This document shows positions 41,765 to 50,440 of a DNA stretch of 64,000 bases, piece after piece. Below the pieces are notes generated by a model. The model did no database searches. It had not been told where the DNA came from and worked only from the letters and a program-made list of their open reading frames with translations. Position 1 is the stretch's first letter, and each line of letters starts with the position of its first letter. The translations under genes and the position numbers were made by a program. This stretch comes from Oscillospiraceae bacterium (GTDB taxonomy: Bacteria > Bacillota > Clostridia > Oscillospirales > Ruminococcaceae): contig JAIHAL010000003.1 of the NCBI GenBank assembly GCA_020054675.1, forward strand, positions 62,001 to 126,000, in the 5' to 3' direction.

Positions 41765-42577
41765 TTGGAAAAAAGCTTTGTAAAAAAAATTTTGATTTTT
41801 TTAGGCATATTATTTTTAGCAATAATGCTTGTATTGCCGCTTGTTTCTGTTCTTTTTCATGCATTTGAGAATGGCATTAAAGTTTTTATAAAATCGATTT
41901 CCAATGAAGAGGCATTGAAGGCTCTGCAGCTTACTTTGATTGCAGCGGGAGCGGCAGTAATTGCAAATACTGTGTTTGGGATTTTTGCCTCTTTTTTAAT
42001 CACTAAATTTTCTTTTCGCTTTAAAAAGATTTTTTCACTTCTCATTGACGTTCCGTTGGCTGTTTCTCCTGTGGTTGCAGGGCTTATGCTTATTTTTGCT
42101 TTTGGCAAAAGAGGATGGTTGGGCCCTGTTCTTGATTACTTGGGAACAAAAATAATTTTCGACATCCCGGGAATTTTGATTGCAACAATTTTTGTAACCT
42201 TTCCTTTGGTTTTTAGAGAAATCGCCCCTCTTATGCAGACACAGGGAACAGAGGAAGAAGAAGCTGCAGCCATGATGGGGGCGAATTGGTTTTGTATATT
42301 TAGAAAAATAACTTTTCCAAATATAAAATGGGCATTGTTTTACGGTTCAGCTCTTTGCGCATCGCGCGCTCTTGGTGAATTTGGAGCTGTTTCTGTAATA
42401 TCCGGACATTTGCGCGAAAAAACCAATACCATGACACTATATGTGGAGATACTTTTCAATGAATTTGAACTTGCATCAGCTTTTGCTGTTTCTTCGATTT
42501 TAGTGATGATTTCGTTGATGATTTTAATCTTACGAACGATTGCGGAATATAAAGCTAAAAAATGGGAGGATAAATAA
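41765..42577 (+). CDS. cysW: sulfate ABC transporter permease CysW
   Basis: The second sulfate channel subunit, about 270 residues. It shows FGIFASFLITKFSFRFKKIFSLLIDVPLAVSPVVAGLMLI (in two parts), the EAA-loop EEEEAAAMMGANWFCIFRKITFPNI and SRALGEFGAVSVISGH. The start is uncertain. TTG at 41765 follows GAGGTGG by five bases; GTG at 41756 and an ATG at 41699 overlapping cysT are in the same frame. The stop is one base before the cysA start codon. Confidence 0.92.
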   Translation: MEKSFVKKILIFLGILFLAIMLVLPLVSVLFHAFENGIKVFIKSISNEEALKALQLTLIAAGAAVIANTVFGIFASFLITKFSFRFKKIFSLLIDVPLAVSPVVAGLMLIFAFGKRGWLGPVLDYLGTKIIFDIPGILIATIFVTFPLVFREIAPLMQTQGTEEEEAAAMMGANWFCIFRKITFPNIKWALFYGSALCASRALGEFGAVSVISGHLREKTNTMTLYVEILFNEFELASAFAVSSILVMISLMILILRTIAEYKAKKWEDK

Positions 42578-42578
42578 A

Positions 42579-43637
42579 ATGTATGTTGAACTTAAGAATG
42601 TAAATAAAAAATTCGGCAATTTCACTGCGGCTGAAAATATAAGCTTTTCCGTTCCAAAAGGCAGCCTTGCAGGGATTCTTGGTCCTTCAGGCAGCGGGAA
42701 AACAACAATACTTCGAATGATTGCAGGGCTTGAAACTCCGGATAGCGGGGATATAATCATAGACACTCAAAAAGTAAACGAACTATCGCCAAATCGCCGC
42801 GGAATAGGTTTTGTATTTCAGAATTATGCACTGTTCAGGCATATGACCGTATTTGAAAATATTGCTTTTGGGCTTGAAATTCAAAAAAAGGATAAAACCT
42901 TTATAAAAAACCGTGTGCATGAATTAATAAAGCTTGTTGGAATGGAAGGTTTTGAAAACAGACGTCCTCATCAGCTTTCAGGCGGGCAAAAACAGAGAGT
43001 GGCTTTTGCCCGTGCACTTGCTCCAAATCCTCATTTGCTGCTTTTGGACGAACCTTTTGCTGCTATTGATGCTAAAGTGCGCAAAGAACTTAGGGAATGG
43101 CTGAAAGAAACAGTAAAAAAAGTTGGAATCACAAGCATTTTTGTAACTCATGACCAAGAAGAAGCAGCAGAAGCGGCAGATAAAATTATAATTGTAAATC
43201 GAGGAAAAGTTGAGCAAATCGGTACTCCTGCAGAAATTTACAAAAATCCCGCAACGCCTTTTGCTGCAAAATTTATAGGAGACGCGGTCGAAATTGAAAA
43301 TTACGGCAATTTTCATGGCTTCAAAATAGAAAATGGATTTGAAAAAGCTCTTATAAGACCTGAATTTGTCAGAATCAGCAAAATTGAAGATGAAATTTAT
43401 CCTTATGCATCAGAACGTGGTACAGTTGATGGAGTTTCATTCAAGGGAAGGTCAATGGAAATCAAGGTGAATGTCAGGGGAAAAAGTTTTTTGGCATATC
43501 ACTCTCTTGAAGAGGCTCCTATTTTTGCAGGTGAAAAGGTAAGCGTTTTAATTTATAAAATGTATCTTTACAATAATGAAAAAGTAAAGCTCATTGAAAA
43601 TGCATCGCTTAAAAATGAACAGGAATTCTCAATTTAA
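42579..43637 (+). CDS. cysA: sulfate ABC transporter ATP-binding protein CysA
   Basis: The 352-residue ATPase of the sulfate importer. Walker A is GPSGSGKTTIL, the Q-loop VFQNYALF, the signature LSGGQKQRVAFARAL, Walker B LLLLDEPFAAID and the H-loop VTHDQEEA. A C-terminal TOBE-like domain (from about 240) starts with IENYGNFHGFKI and carries VDGVSFKGRSMEIKV, as in CysA. GGGAGG lies before the ATG. It ends the cysPTWA operon at a strong terminator. Confidence 0.95.
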   Translation: MYVELKNVNKKFGNFTAAENISFSVPKGSLAGILGPSGSGKTTILRMIAGLETPDSGDIIIDTQKVNELSPNRRGIGFVFQNYALFRHMTVFENIAFGLEIQKKDKTFIKNRVHELIKLVGMEGFENRRPHQLSGGQKQRVAFARALAPNPHLLLLDEPFAAIDAKVRKELREWLKETVKKVGITSIFVTHDQEEAAEAADKIIIVNRGKVEQIGTPAEIYKNPATPFAAKFIGDAVEIENYGNFHGFKIENGFEKALIRPEFVRISKIEDEIYPYASERGTVDGVSFKGRSMEIKVNVRGKSFLAYHSLEEAPIFAGEKVSVLIYKMYLYNNEKVKLIENASLKNEQEFSI

Positions 43638-43677
43638 AAATAAAACGGCGCTTGTTAAAAAACGCCGTTTTATTTTT
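43636..43677. terminator. bidirectional terminator between cysA and the FecBCD-type operon
   Basis: A perfect 15-base stem, AAAAATAAAACGGCG with CGCCGTTTTATTTTT, and a 12-base loop between the two convergent operons. Confidence 0.9.
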
Positions 43678-43689
43678 GATTTAAATGAT

Positions 43690-44439
43690 TTATTGAGCAA
43701 TGCAGAATTCATATTGCCTGCTTAATTTTAGCCTTACATTGAAAGCTTCTTCAATTGCCCCAGATTTTATAACTTTTTTTGGAGCGGCATCAATTAAAAT
43801 TTTCCCATCTTTAATAACTGCTATTTTATCTGCAATTTTAAGCGCTGCACCCAAATCGTGAAAAATTGCGGCAATGCATTTCCCTTCATTTTTCAATTCT
43901 AACAATATTTTCAATAATTCCAATGTGCATGATATATCAAGATAAGTTGACGGTTCGTCAAAAAGTATATTGTTTGCGTTTTGCGCAAGAAGCATTGCAA
44001 GGTATGCTTTTTGCCTTTCACCTCCGGAAAGATGCGAAAGAAGAGATTTGGATTTTTCTAATATTCCCGTTCGTTCCATTGCATTTTGTGCAATGGTGAT
44101 ATCATCCTTGCAATATACGCGCGGGTATCCAAGCCAAGGAAATCTACCGTGCAGAACAAGCCTTTCTGCTGTCATGTCCGGTATTGCGCGATATTGAGAA
44201 AGCATGGCGATTTTTTTTGCGCATTCTTTTCGTGAAAATTCTTTAAGAGATTTGCCGTCAATAAAAATATCCCCTTTTTTAGGCGGAATCATTCCGCAGC
44301 ACATGCTGAAAAGTGTGCTTTTTCCGCTTCCATTAGGGCCTATCAGAACGCTTATTTGCCCGTCGGGGAAGGCCAGAGAAACATCCTTGACAACTTCAAA
44401 AGATGAATAGCCCCCAAAAAGATGATTAATTTCAATCAT
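43690..44439 (-). CDS. ABC transporter ATP-binding protein, FecE/BtuD type
   Basis: A 249-residue ATPase of the iron-siderophore/cobalamin importer class. It starts MIEINHLFGGYSSFEVVKDVSL; Walker A is GPNGSGKSTLF, the signature LSGGERQKAYLAMLLAQ, Walker B ILFDEPSTYLD and the H-loop FHDLGAAL. The ATG at 44439 is preceded by AAGGAG and overlaps the permease stop (ATGA). It is the last gene of lacI-binding protein-permease-ATPase. The substrate could be an iron chelate, a corrinoid or an oxyanion such as molybdate. Confidence 0.93.
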   Translation of the reverse strand: MIEINHLFGGYSSFEVVKDVSLAFPDGQISVLIGPNGSGKSTLFSMCCGMIPPKKGDIFIDGKSLKEFSRKECAKKIAMLSQYRAIPDMTAERLVLHGRFPWLGYPRVYCKDDITIAQNAMERTGILEKSKSLLSHLSGGERQKAYLAMLLAQNANNILFDEPSTYLDISCTLELLKILLELKNEGKCIAAIFHDLGAALKIADKIAVIKDGKILIDAAPKKVIKSGAIEEAFNVRLKLSRQYEFCIAQ

Positions 44440-45434
44440 TTTAATTCTCCTTTTTCTTTGTTGAAAAGCAGCCATAGAAAAAAAGGAACGCCTAAAAAAG
44501 AAATAACAATGCCTACAGGAAATTCAAAAGGTGAAAAAATTGTTCTTGCTGCCAAGTCGCATAAAGTTAAAAACGCTGCCCCCAAAAGAGAGCAAACTGG
44601 AAGAAGTTCTGATTTTGCCGCTCCTTTAATCAAAAAACGTGCCATGTGCGGCACAATAAGCCCGACAAACCCTATAAGTCCTGCAAAACTTACAGCTGCC
44701 CCTGCAAGGGCGGAAGCTATTGCGAGAAAAAATAGGCGGTAAAATTTCACATTAAGTCCTAAAGAAAATGCCATATTTTCTCCCAAGCCTATAATATCAA
44801 GTTCTGCAGAAAAAATTATTGTCAAAAATATTCCGGCAAAAATGACTGCGGCTGGATAAATAAGAGTATTTATGGAAACTCCTGCAAATCCGCCATGCTG
44901 AAAACTGCTGTAAGAGCTTATTGCATCAGGGAAAAAAGTGAGGATTGTATTTGTTCCAGCAGACATAAGGCTTGAAATTGCTGCACCGGACAGTATTAGC
45001 GTTATACGTGAAGCGCCGGTTTTTAAAGCTATTGAATAGACTAAAAATACCGCAAGCATTCCTCCTGCAAAAGCAGCAAAAGGAAGAAGGGCAATTTTTT
45101 GAGGGAAAAGCGCCATGCACGCAACAGAAAAAAGTCCGGCCCCAGAATTTACTCCTATAATTCCGGGGCTGGCAAGAGGATTTGCTAAAACCGTCTGTAT
45201 CAGAAAACCTGCTACGGAAAGGGCGGCTCCTGCAAGGATTGCGGCAAAAAGTCTTGGAATCCTTATGTAGAATATAATTTTCCCTGCCATTGTTTGAGTG
45301 CCTTTTGAAAAAATCTCACCAAAATCAGAAAAAGAAAACCGGACGACCCCGGTTAAAATTGAAACAACAGAAAAAAACAGCAAAACAAAAAATATTGCAA
45401 TTATAAAAATGATATTTCTTTTATGTATTTTCAT
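44436..45434 (-). CDS. ABC transporter permease, FecCD/BtuC family
   Basis: A 332-residue permease with about ten helices of the FecCD family. Marks are IRIPRLFAAILAGAALSVAGFLIQTVLANPLASPGIIGVNSGAG (in parts), LLDKINKR-like loops absent as expected, and GLIGFVGLIVPHMARFLIKG near the end, the coupling region. GGGAG precedes the ATG at 45434, which lies inside the end of the binding-protein gene (14-base overlap). It forms a homodimeric channel in this family. Confidence 0.93.
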   Translation of the reverse strand: MKIHKRNIIFIIAIFFVLLFFSVVSILTGVVRFSFSDFGEIFSKGTQTMAGKIIFYIRIPRLFAAILAGAALSVAGFLIQTVLANPLASPGIIGVNSGAGLFSVACMALFPQKIALLPFAAFAGGMLAVFLVYSIALKTGASRITLILSGAAISSLMSAGTNTILTFFPDAISSYSSFQHGGFAGVSINTLIYPAAVIFAGIFLTIIFSAELDIIGLGENMAFSLGLNVKFYRLFFLAIASALAGAAVSFAGLIGFVGLIVPHMARFLIKGAAKSELLPVCSLLGAAFLTLCDLAARTIFSPFEFPVGIVISFLGVPFFLWLLFNKEKGELK

Positions 45435-46359
45435 ATAAAATCTCCCATAATTTTTCATATGCTTTATCCCAACGGTTGTTTGGCTTTTGATGGAACAGTT
45501 CTTTTGGCAAGATTATGCATCGGTTGTTTTTTACCGCCTCCAAACCTGCAAAAGCCGGATTTGAGAAAAGGGCATCATTCAAAGCTTTTTGAGCATCGTC
45601 CTCATTTCCCATTGCTATAGTAAAGATAAAATCAGGATTTTTGGCAATGATTTTTTCAATGCTTAGCTCTTCAAGCAATGAATTTTCTTCATCCGCAATA
45701 TTTATGCATCCCATGTCTTTAAGCATTGCGCCGGCCATGCTTTTGCTGCTGCGTGCGCTTACTTTTTCTGAGCTTGCGCGCAAGAGGAGGATTTTGGGAG
45801 AAGGTTTGCCTTTTGTATTGCTTATTATTTCATCAATTTTTTCTTTTATTGAAAGCCCATTTTTTTCATACAAGTCTTTTCTTTGGGTAATATCGGTAAA
45901 AATTTTAAGCATATTTAAGTAATCGTCAAATGTTTCCACGGAGAATAATGCGGCAGGGATTTTGAGTTCTTCAAGTTGGCTGTATAAATTGGAATGTCCG
46001 CTTATATCAGCGGAAAGAATTACAAAATCAGGATTGAGGGCGGTTATGGCTTCAAGGCTTGGCGAATGCAAATTTCCTATGTTTTTTACGTTGCTTGGAA
46101 TTTCTTCTATATTTTCAAATGCGTCAGATGTTGTCCCGGCAAGTTCTCCTCCTGCAAGAATCCATGCCTGCGCAAAGCTGCCTGAAGCTGCTGCGGCGCG
46201 TTTGCCGTAAACTTTAACAAAATCCCCTAAAGAATCATTGAATTCAATAAATTGTGCCTGTTGTTCAATTGAAGATGTGTTTTCTGTGCTTTTTGCACAG
46301 CCTAAAACTGAAAAAATAATAAAAATAAATGCTGCAGCAACTGAAAATATTTTTTTCAC
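45421..46359 (-). CDS. ABC transporter substrate-binding lipoprotein, FepB/BtuF class
   Basis: A 312-residue cluster A-type binding protein: the lipoprotein signal ends SVLGC (Cys21). The two lobes are linked by a long helix (residues of about 165-185). Family marks are FAQAWILAGGELAGTTSDAF, NIGNLHSPSLEAITALNPDFVIL, IPAALFSVETFDDYLNML and a C-terminal DALFSNPAFAGLEAVKNNRCIIL. The fold serves siderophores, heme, cobalamin and molybdate or tungstate; I cannot tell which. It lies 20 bases downstream of the LacI gene. Its place amid sulfur genes suggests a cofactor needed for sulfate reduction, such as iron. Confidence 0.9.
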   Translation of the reverse strand: MKKIFSVAAAFIFIIFSVLGCAKSTENTSSIEQQAQFIEFNDSLGDFVKVYGKRAAAASGSFAQAWILAGGELAGTTSDAFENIEEIPSNVKNIGNLHSPSLEAITALNPDFVILSADISGHSNLYSQLEELKIPAALFSVETFDDYLNMLKIFTDITQRKDLYEKNGLSIKEKIDEIISNTKGKPSPKILLLRASSEKVSARSSKSMAGAMLKDMGCINIADEENSLLEELSIEKIIAKNPDFIFTIAMGNEDDAQKALNDALFSNPAFAGLEAVKNNRCIILPKELFHQKPNNRWDKAYEKLWEILYENT

Positions 46360-46379
46360 ATTTCATTTTCCTTTCTTTA

Positions 46380-47387
46380 TTAAAAAAATTCTGAAATATT
46401 TGCAATGCTTTCTCTGATTATCAACTGGCTTGGAACAAAAATTTTTATTGGAAATTTCCGACGTTTATTTATTTTGTCAAGCAATGTGTTCAATGCAATG
46501 CTGCCGATTTCATCGGCAGGGAAATCAATTGTTGAAAGCATAGGGGTAATTTGTACAGAAAGTTCAGTATTGCCGGTACCAATTACAGAAATATTTTGCG
46601 GCACGTTAATTTTGAATTTTTTAAGTTGTTTTATTGCTCCGGCTGCTATTTGGTCCGATGTGCAAAACAGTGCCGTCGGCATTTTTTCTTTTGATTCAAG
46701 CAAAAGTTTTACAGCATTAAATCCATCTTCAATGCTGCAACTTTCGCTGCATATAATTTGTTTTTCATATGAAAGGCCGTGATTTTTTATCGTTTCAGAA
46801 TAGGCTTTTGCACTTTCTTTTTCGCAAAATGCGCCTATGTAGGCTATTTTTTTGTGGCCTTTTTCTATCAGGCATGCCAAGGCTTTTTTTACCGATTCGC
46901 ACGTATCGCAAATGACTTGGTCGAATTCTTCGGGAATAGATTCAAATCCTGCATAAACAATATTTTTATAATTTGTTTTAAGAATTTTCAATTCATTTTC
47001 TTTAAAAAATCCGAATGCAATTGCTCCGTCTGCTTTTAATGATGAAAAATCTTTATTGGCAAAAATATAAGAGTGTAAGATGCGGCTTTCGAGTTTTATT
47101 GCTTGTTTTTCGGAAGCTCTTGAAATTTTTTCAAAAAAGTCATTTTCGATTATGCTTGATTTATTTCCAAAAACAAAATCAATTTTTGCAGATTTTTCAT
47201 GATGATTTGCAATTTTGCATTTAAGCGCCCTGGCATTTTGGTTTGGGATGTACCCGGTTTTTCTTACAGTTTCCCAAACTTTATCACGCACTTCTTTTCG
47301 GGCAAAGCTGCCTTCCGGAGAATTTATAATTCTTGAAACCGTAGAAACCGATACCCCTGCAAGCTTTGCAATTTCCTTTAAAGTCAT
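46380..47387 (-). CDS. LacI-family transcriptional regulator
   Basis: A 335-residue regulator with the LacI helix-turn-helix TLKEIAKLAGVSVSTVSRIIN and hinge YIPNQNARALK. The ligand-binding domain follows periplasmic-binding-protein layout (IENDFFEKISRASEKQAIKLE, KADGAIAFGF, GHKKIAYIGAF, PTALFCTSDQIAAGAIKQLKKF, LSTIDFPADEIGSIALNTLLDKI). It is the first gene of the FecBCD-type transporter operon and divergent from the APS reductase operon. LacI proteins usually sense sugars, so its place between sulfur genes is unusual. It may control both directions from the 167-base gap. Confidence 0.94.
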   Translation of the reverse strand: MTLKEIAKLAGVSVSTVSRIINSPEGSFARKEVRDKVWETVRKTGYIPNQNARALKCKIANHHEKSAKIDFVFGNKSSIIENDFFEKISRASEKQAIKLESRILHSYIFANKDFSSLKADGAIAFGFFKENELKILKTNYKNIVYAGFESIPEEFDQVICDTCESVKKALACLIEKGHKKIAYIGAFCEKESAKAYSETIKNHGLSYEKQIICSESCSIEDGFNAVKLLLESKEKMPTALFCTSDQIAAGAIKQLKKFKINVPQNISVIGTGNTELSVQITPMLSTIDFPADEIGSIALNTLLDKINKRRKFPIKIFVPSQLIIRESIANISEFF

Positions 47388-47400
47388 CGTATCACCCTTT

Positions 47401-47423
47401 AAACATAGTATTACTATATGTTT
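47401..47423. promoter_or_regulatory. inverted repeat at the LacI transcription start
   Basis: AAACATA and TATGTTT form perfect 7-base arms around a 9-base centre. It lies over the predicted start of the lacI transcript and 14 bases before its ATG, a typical autorepression site. Confidence 0.5.
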
Positions 47424-47426
47424 AAT

Positions 47427-47455
47427 ATAATAAAATATTTAACCGTAAAAAGCAA
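47427..47455 (-). promoter_or_regulatory. promoter of the lacI-FecBCD-type operon
   Basis: On the minus strand TTGCTT (47450-47455), a 17-base spacer and TATTAT (47427-47432). The -35 lies in the centre of another inverted repeat, ATTTAAC (47437-47443) and GTTAAAT (47458-47464). Confidence 0.65.
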
Positions 47456-47473
47456 TAGTTAAATTGTAAAACG

Positions 47474-47511
47474 TTTGCGCAAAGAGCACTTGTTTTTTAT
47501 GTTGCTTTGCG
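47474..47511. promoter_or_regulatory. palindrome and inverted repeat around the aprA -35
   Basis: TTTGCGCAAA (47474-47483) is a perfect palindrome with a central CG step, as in LacI operators. Part of it, CGCAAAG (47478-47484), is repeated inverted as CTTTGCG (47505-47511) after 20 bases, so that the pair brackets the aprA -35 element. Confidence 0.5.
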
Positions 47512-47517
47512 TATAAT
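47490..47517 (+). promoter_or_regulatory. promoter of aprA-aprB-cysDN-sulfite reductase
   Basis: TTGTTT (47490-47495), a 16-base spacer and TATAAT (47512-47517), with a leader of about 30 bases before aprA. Confidence 0.65.
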
Positions 47518-47520
47518 ATA

Positions 47521-47539
47521 TCATATAAAGTTTATATGA
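47521..47539. promoter_or_regulatory. perfect 19-base palindrome over the aprA transcription start
   Basis: TCATATAAAGTTTATATGA reads the same on both strands (9+1+9). It begins four bases after the -10 and so covers the start of transcription. A bound repressor would block the operon. The binding protein is not known; LacI here or a sulfur regulator elsewhere are both possible. Confidence 0.6.
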
Positions 47540-47554
47540 AAAGTAGGTAAAGAG

Positions 47555-49228
47555 ATGAAACTGCAAGTACAAAAGCTCTATACAGATTTTTTAATAATAG
47601 GAGGAGGTACGGCAGGATGTTGGGCAGCGCTTGCTTTTTCGGAAAACTCTAACAAAAAAATTCTTATTGTTGAAAAAGCAAATATAAAGCGCAGCGGATG
47701 CCTTGCTGCGGGAGTTAATGCTTTGAATGCTTATATTGCTCCTGGAAAAAAGCCGCAGGATTATGTTGATTACGCCAGAGCCGATGCAGCGGAAATAGTA
47801 AGGGGAGATTTGCTTCTTACCATGGCGCAAGGGCTTAACCGTGCTGTAAATGGTCTTGAAAAGGCGGGGCTTACAATTCTTAAAGATGAGCATGGAGGAT
47901 ATGCTATGCGCGGCGAACGGAATGTAAAAATAAACGGCGAAAACATAAAGCCGATTTTAGCTCGAAAAATCTCATCAAATCCTCAAATATCTGTGCTCAA
48001 CAGGGTCAATGCGTTTGAATACATCGTTTCCGGCAACAGGATATGCGGAGTTTATGCAATTGGGATAGATTCCCCTGTTCTTTATGTGATTTATGCAAGG
48101 GCGGTGCTTTGTTCAACCGGAGGGGCTTGTGGTCTTTACAAACCAAATAATCCGGGATTTTCACGCCATAAAATGTGGTATCCTCCTTTTAACACAGGTG
48201 CAGGCTATGCAATGGGAATTCTTGCAGGAGCTGAAATGACTACGCTTGAAATGAGGTTTGTGGCTTTGCGTTGCAAGGATACAATAGCTCCTACAGGGAC
48301 ATTGGCTCAAGGAGTTGGAGCAAAGCAAATAAATTCTTGTGGAGAAGTTTATGAAAATAAATACGGCATCTCTACGTCGCAAAGAATTTATGGGACTGTT
48401 GTTGAAAATTTGAAAGGAAGAGGCCCTTGTTTTTTAAAAACCTCAGGAATATCAAAACAGCAGGAATTTGATTTATATAAAGCATATTTGAATATGGCTC
48501 CGCTTCAAACTTTAAAATGGGTTGAAAGCGGAGAGGGGCCAAGCATGAAAAATGTTGAAATTGAAGGTACTGAGCCATATATCGTCGGCGGGCACACTGC
48601 ATCGGGATATTGGGTTAGTACCGAAAGGGAAACTACAATCAGGGGCTTGTTTGCGGCAGGAGATGTTGCCGGGGGATGTCCGCAGAAATATGTTTCCGGT
48701 GCTTTGGCAGAAGGTGAAATTGCAGCAAAATCAGCTTTGAAATACATGGATGAGTCTTTTTTTGAAATTGATGGCAAGGAAATAAGCAAAAGGAAACAAT
48801 GGCTGGAAAGCTTTTTAAATCGTTTAGATTCGGAATTTTCAACTGATGAATTGGAAGGGGAAATGCAGGCGGCAATGGATAAATATGCCGGCGGAATTTC
48901 TTCAAATTATAGTTTTTCAGAAAAATCTCTTGGAATCGCGGATGAAAAAATCTTTGAAATTGAAAGAAAATCTGAAAATCTTGCAGCACTTGATATGATG
49001 AGCCTTGTTTATATACTTGAACTTAAAGAAAGGCTTACGCTTTGCCGTTCAGTAATAGCCCATCTTGCGGCGAGGAAGGAAACAAGGTGGCATATTTTTG
49101 CAGAGAATTCGGATTATCCTGAATGCAGTGAAAAATGGAAGCTGTATGTAAATTCTAAAATGGAAAACGGAAAGCTTAATATAATTTTAAGGCCGCTTGT
49201 AAAGGAAGGTGAATTTTATGAGCATTGA
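47555..49228 (+). CDS. aprA: adenylylsulfate reductase alpha subunit-like flavoprotein
   Basis: A 557-residue FAD protein of the AprA/fumarate reductase superfamily that would reduce APS to sulfite and AMP. The FAD-binding start is DFLIIGGGTAGCWAALAFSE, followed by EKANIKRSGCLAAGVNALNAY. The substrate region shows RHKMWYPPFNTGAGYAMGIL, GGHTASGYWVSTERETTIRGLFAAGDVAGG (in parts) with the conserved His, and KYVSGALAEGEIAA. The operon lacks APS kinase and PAPS reductase, and an AprB-like ferredoxin overlaps its end, so the direct APS route is likely. It is a biosynthetic version, since no dissimilatory dsrAB, qmo or aprM is near. AGGTAAAG precedes the ATG. Confidence 0.92.
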   Translation: MKLQVQKLYTDFLIIGGGTAGCWAALAFSENSNKKILIVEKANIKRSGCLAAGVNALNAYIAPGKKPQDYVDYARADAAEIVRGDLLLTMAQGLNRAVNGLEKAGLTILKDEHGGYAMRGERNVKINGENIKPILARKISSNPQISVLNRVNAFEYIVSGNRICGVYAIGIDSPVLYVIYARAVLCSTGGACGLYKPNNPGFSRHKMWYPPFNTGAGYAMGILAGAEMTTLEMRFVALRCKDTIAPTGTLAQGVGAKQINSCGEVYENKYGISTSQRIYGTVVENLKGRGPCFLKTSGISKQQEFDLYKAYLNMAPLQTLKWVESGEGPSMKNVEIEGTEPYIVGGHTASGYWVSTERETTIRGLFAAGDVAGGCPQKYVSGALAEGEIAAKSALKYMDESFFEIDGKEISKRKQWLESFLNRLDSEFSTDELEGEMQAAMDKYAGGISSNYSFSEKSLGIADEKIFEIERKSENLAALDMMSLVYILELKERLTLCRSVIAHLAARKETRWHIFAENSDYPECSEKWKLYVNSKMENGKLNIILRPLVKEGEFYEH

Positions 49229-49532
49229 AATAAATAAAGAGAAATGTGTGGGATGCGGGCGCTGTACAGAGGTTTGTCCGGGGAGTCTTATAAAAATTGG
49301 CGAAAATTCAAATGCCGAAATAAAAGAGCCTCAAAGGTGCTGGGGGTGTGTTTCGTGTGCAAAAGAATGTCCTGTTCAGGCAATAGCGCTTTTTTTGGGA
49401 AAAGATATTGGCGGGCTTGGAGGAAGGCTTTTTGTTAAAAAAGAAGAGTCGCTTTTGCATTGGACAATTGTAAAGCCTGACGGCAGGAAAGAAATTATAA
49501 CTGTTGACAGCCGCGAATCAAATAAATATTAG
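49218..49532 (+). CDS. aprB: adenylylsulfate reductase beta subunit-like ferredoxin
   Basis: A 104-residue protein with two 4Fe-4S motifs, [16 protein letters not shown] and [16 protein letters not shown], passing electrons to the flavin of the alpha subunit. The rest, [21 protein letters not shown] and [19 protein letters not shown], is typical of AprB-like proteins of assimilatory clusters. It is shorter than dissimilatory AprB (about 150-165 residues), lacking the tail that wraps the alpha subunit. The ATG at 49218 with AAGGAAGG before it overlaps aprA by 11 bases; a GTG three codons earlier falls on that site. Confidence 0.93.
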   Translation: MSIEINKEKCVGCGRCTEVCPGSLIKIGENSNAEIKEPQRCWGCVSCAKECPVQAIALFLGKDIGGLGGRLFVKKEESLLHWTIVKPDGRKEIITVDSRESNKY

Positions 49533-49543
49533 GAGTGGATATT

Positions 49544-50440
49544 ATGCAGCTTGAATATTTGGATGAACTTGAAGCCGAAGCAATTTATATTTTCCGTGAA
49601 GTGGCAGCCGAATGCGAGCATCCTGTAATGCTTTATTCAATAGGCAAGGATTCATCGGTAATGCTCCATTTGGCATTAAAAGCTTTTTATCCGGAAAAGC
49701 CTCCTTTTCCTTTTCTTCATATAGATACAGGATGGAAATTTAGGGAGATGATTGAATTTCGTGACCGCAGGGCAAATGAGCTTGGAATAGATATGCTTGT
49801 ATATCAAAACAAAGAAGCGGCTGAACGCGGTATAAATCCTTTTGACCATGGAGCGGCATATACAGATATAATGAAAACTCAGGCTTTGAAAGCTGCTCTG
49901 GACAAATATGGATTTAATGCGGCTTTTGGCGGAGGGCGGCGCGATGAAGAAAAATCAAGGGCAAAAGAACGTATTTTTTCATTTAGAAATGAATTCCATG
50001 CATGGGACCCTAAAAAACAGCGTCCGGAAATGTGGAAGCTTTACAATACGCGCATAAATAAAAATGAAAGCATACGTGTATTTCCGCTTTCAAATTGGAC
50101 TGAGAAAGACATTTGGCAGTACATAAAACGGGAAAACATACCGATAGTTCCTCTTTATTTTGCAAAAGAAAGGCCGGTGGTGGAACGCGACGGCAATCTT
50201 ATAATGGTTGATGATGAAAGAATGCGGCTTTTGCCGGGAGAAATTCCTGTACTTAAAAAAGTAAGGTTCCGCACCCTTGGATGCTATCCTTTGACAGGAG
50301 CTGTCGAATCTGAGGCGGATACGTTGGATGATGTTATTGCAGAAACGCTTGCAGCAACAACTTCTGAACGTACAAGCCGTGTTATTGATAAAGAAGCTTT
50401 GGACAGCATGGAAAGAAGAAAAAGGGAGGGGTATTTTTAA
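49544..50440 (+). CDS. cysD: sulfate adenylyltransferase subunit 2
   Basis: The 298-residue catalytic subunit that adenylylates sulfate to APS with ATP. Signatures are [21 protein letters not shown] (PP-loop), [40 protein letters not shown] and [15 protein letters not shown], with the end [25 protein letters not shown] shared with E. coli CysD. TAGGAG lies before the ATG at 49544; a GTG three codons upstream overlaps that site. The stop overlaps the cysN start (TAATG). Confidence 0.97.
   Translation: MQLEYLDELEAEAIYIFREVAAECEHPVMLYSIGKDSSVMLHLALKAFYPEKPPFPFLHIDTGWKFREMIEFRDRRANELGIDMLVYQNKEAAERGINPFDHGAAYTDIMKTQALKAALDKYGFNAAFGGGRRDEEKSRAKERIFSFRNEFHAWDPKKQRPEMWKLYNTRINKNESIRVFPLSNWTEKDIWQYIKRENIPIVPLYFAKERPVVERDGNLIMVDDERMRLLPGEIPVLKKVRFRTLGCYPLTGAVESEADTLDDVIAETLAATTSERTSRVIDKEALDSMERRKREGYF

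Noticed and set aside
47466-47480. CcpA cre-like site near the aprA promoter
   Set aside because: The AAACGTTT core is present, but the flanking TG and CA of the cre consensus are displaced by one base.
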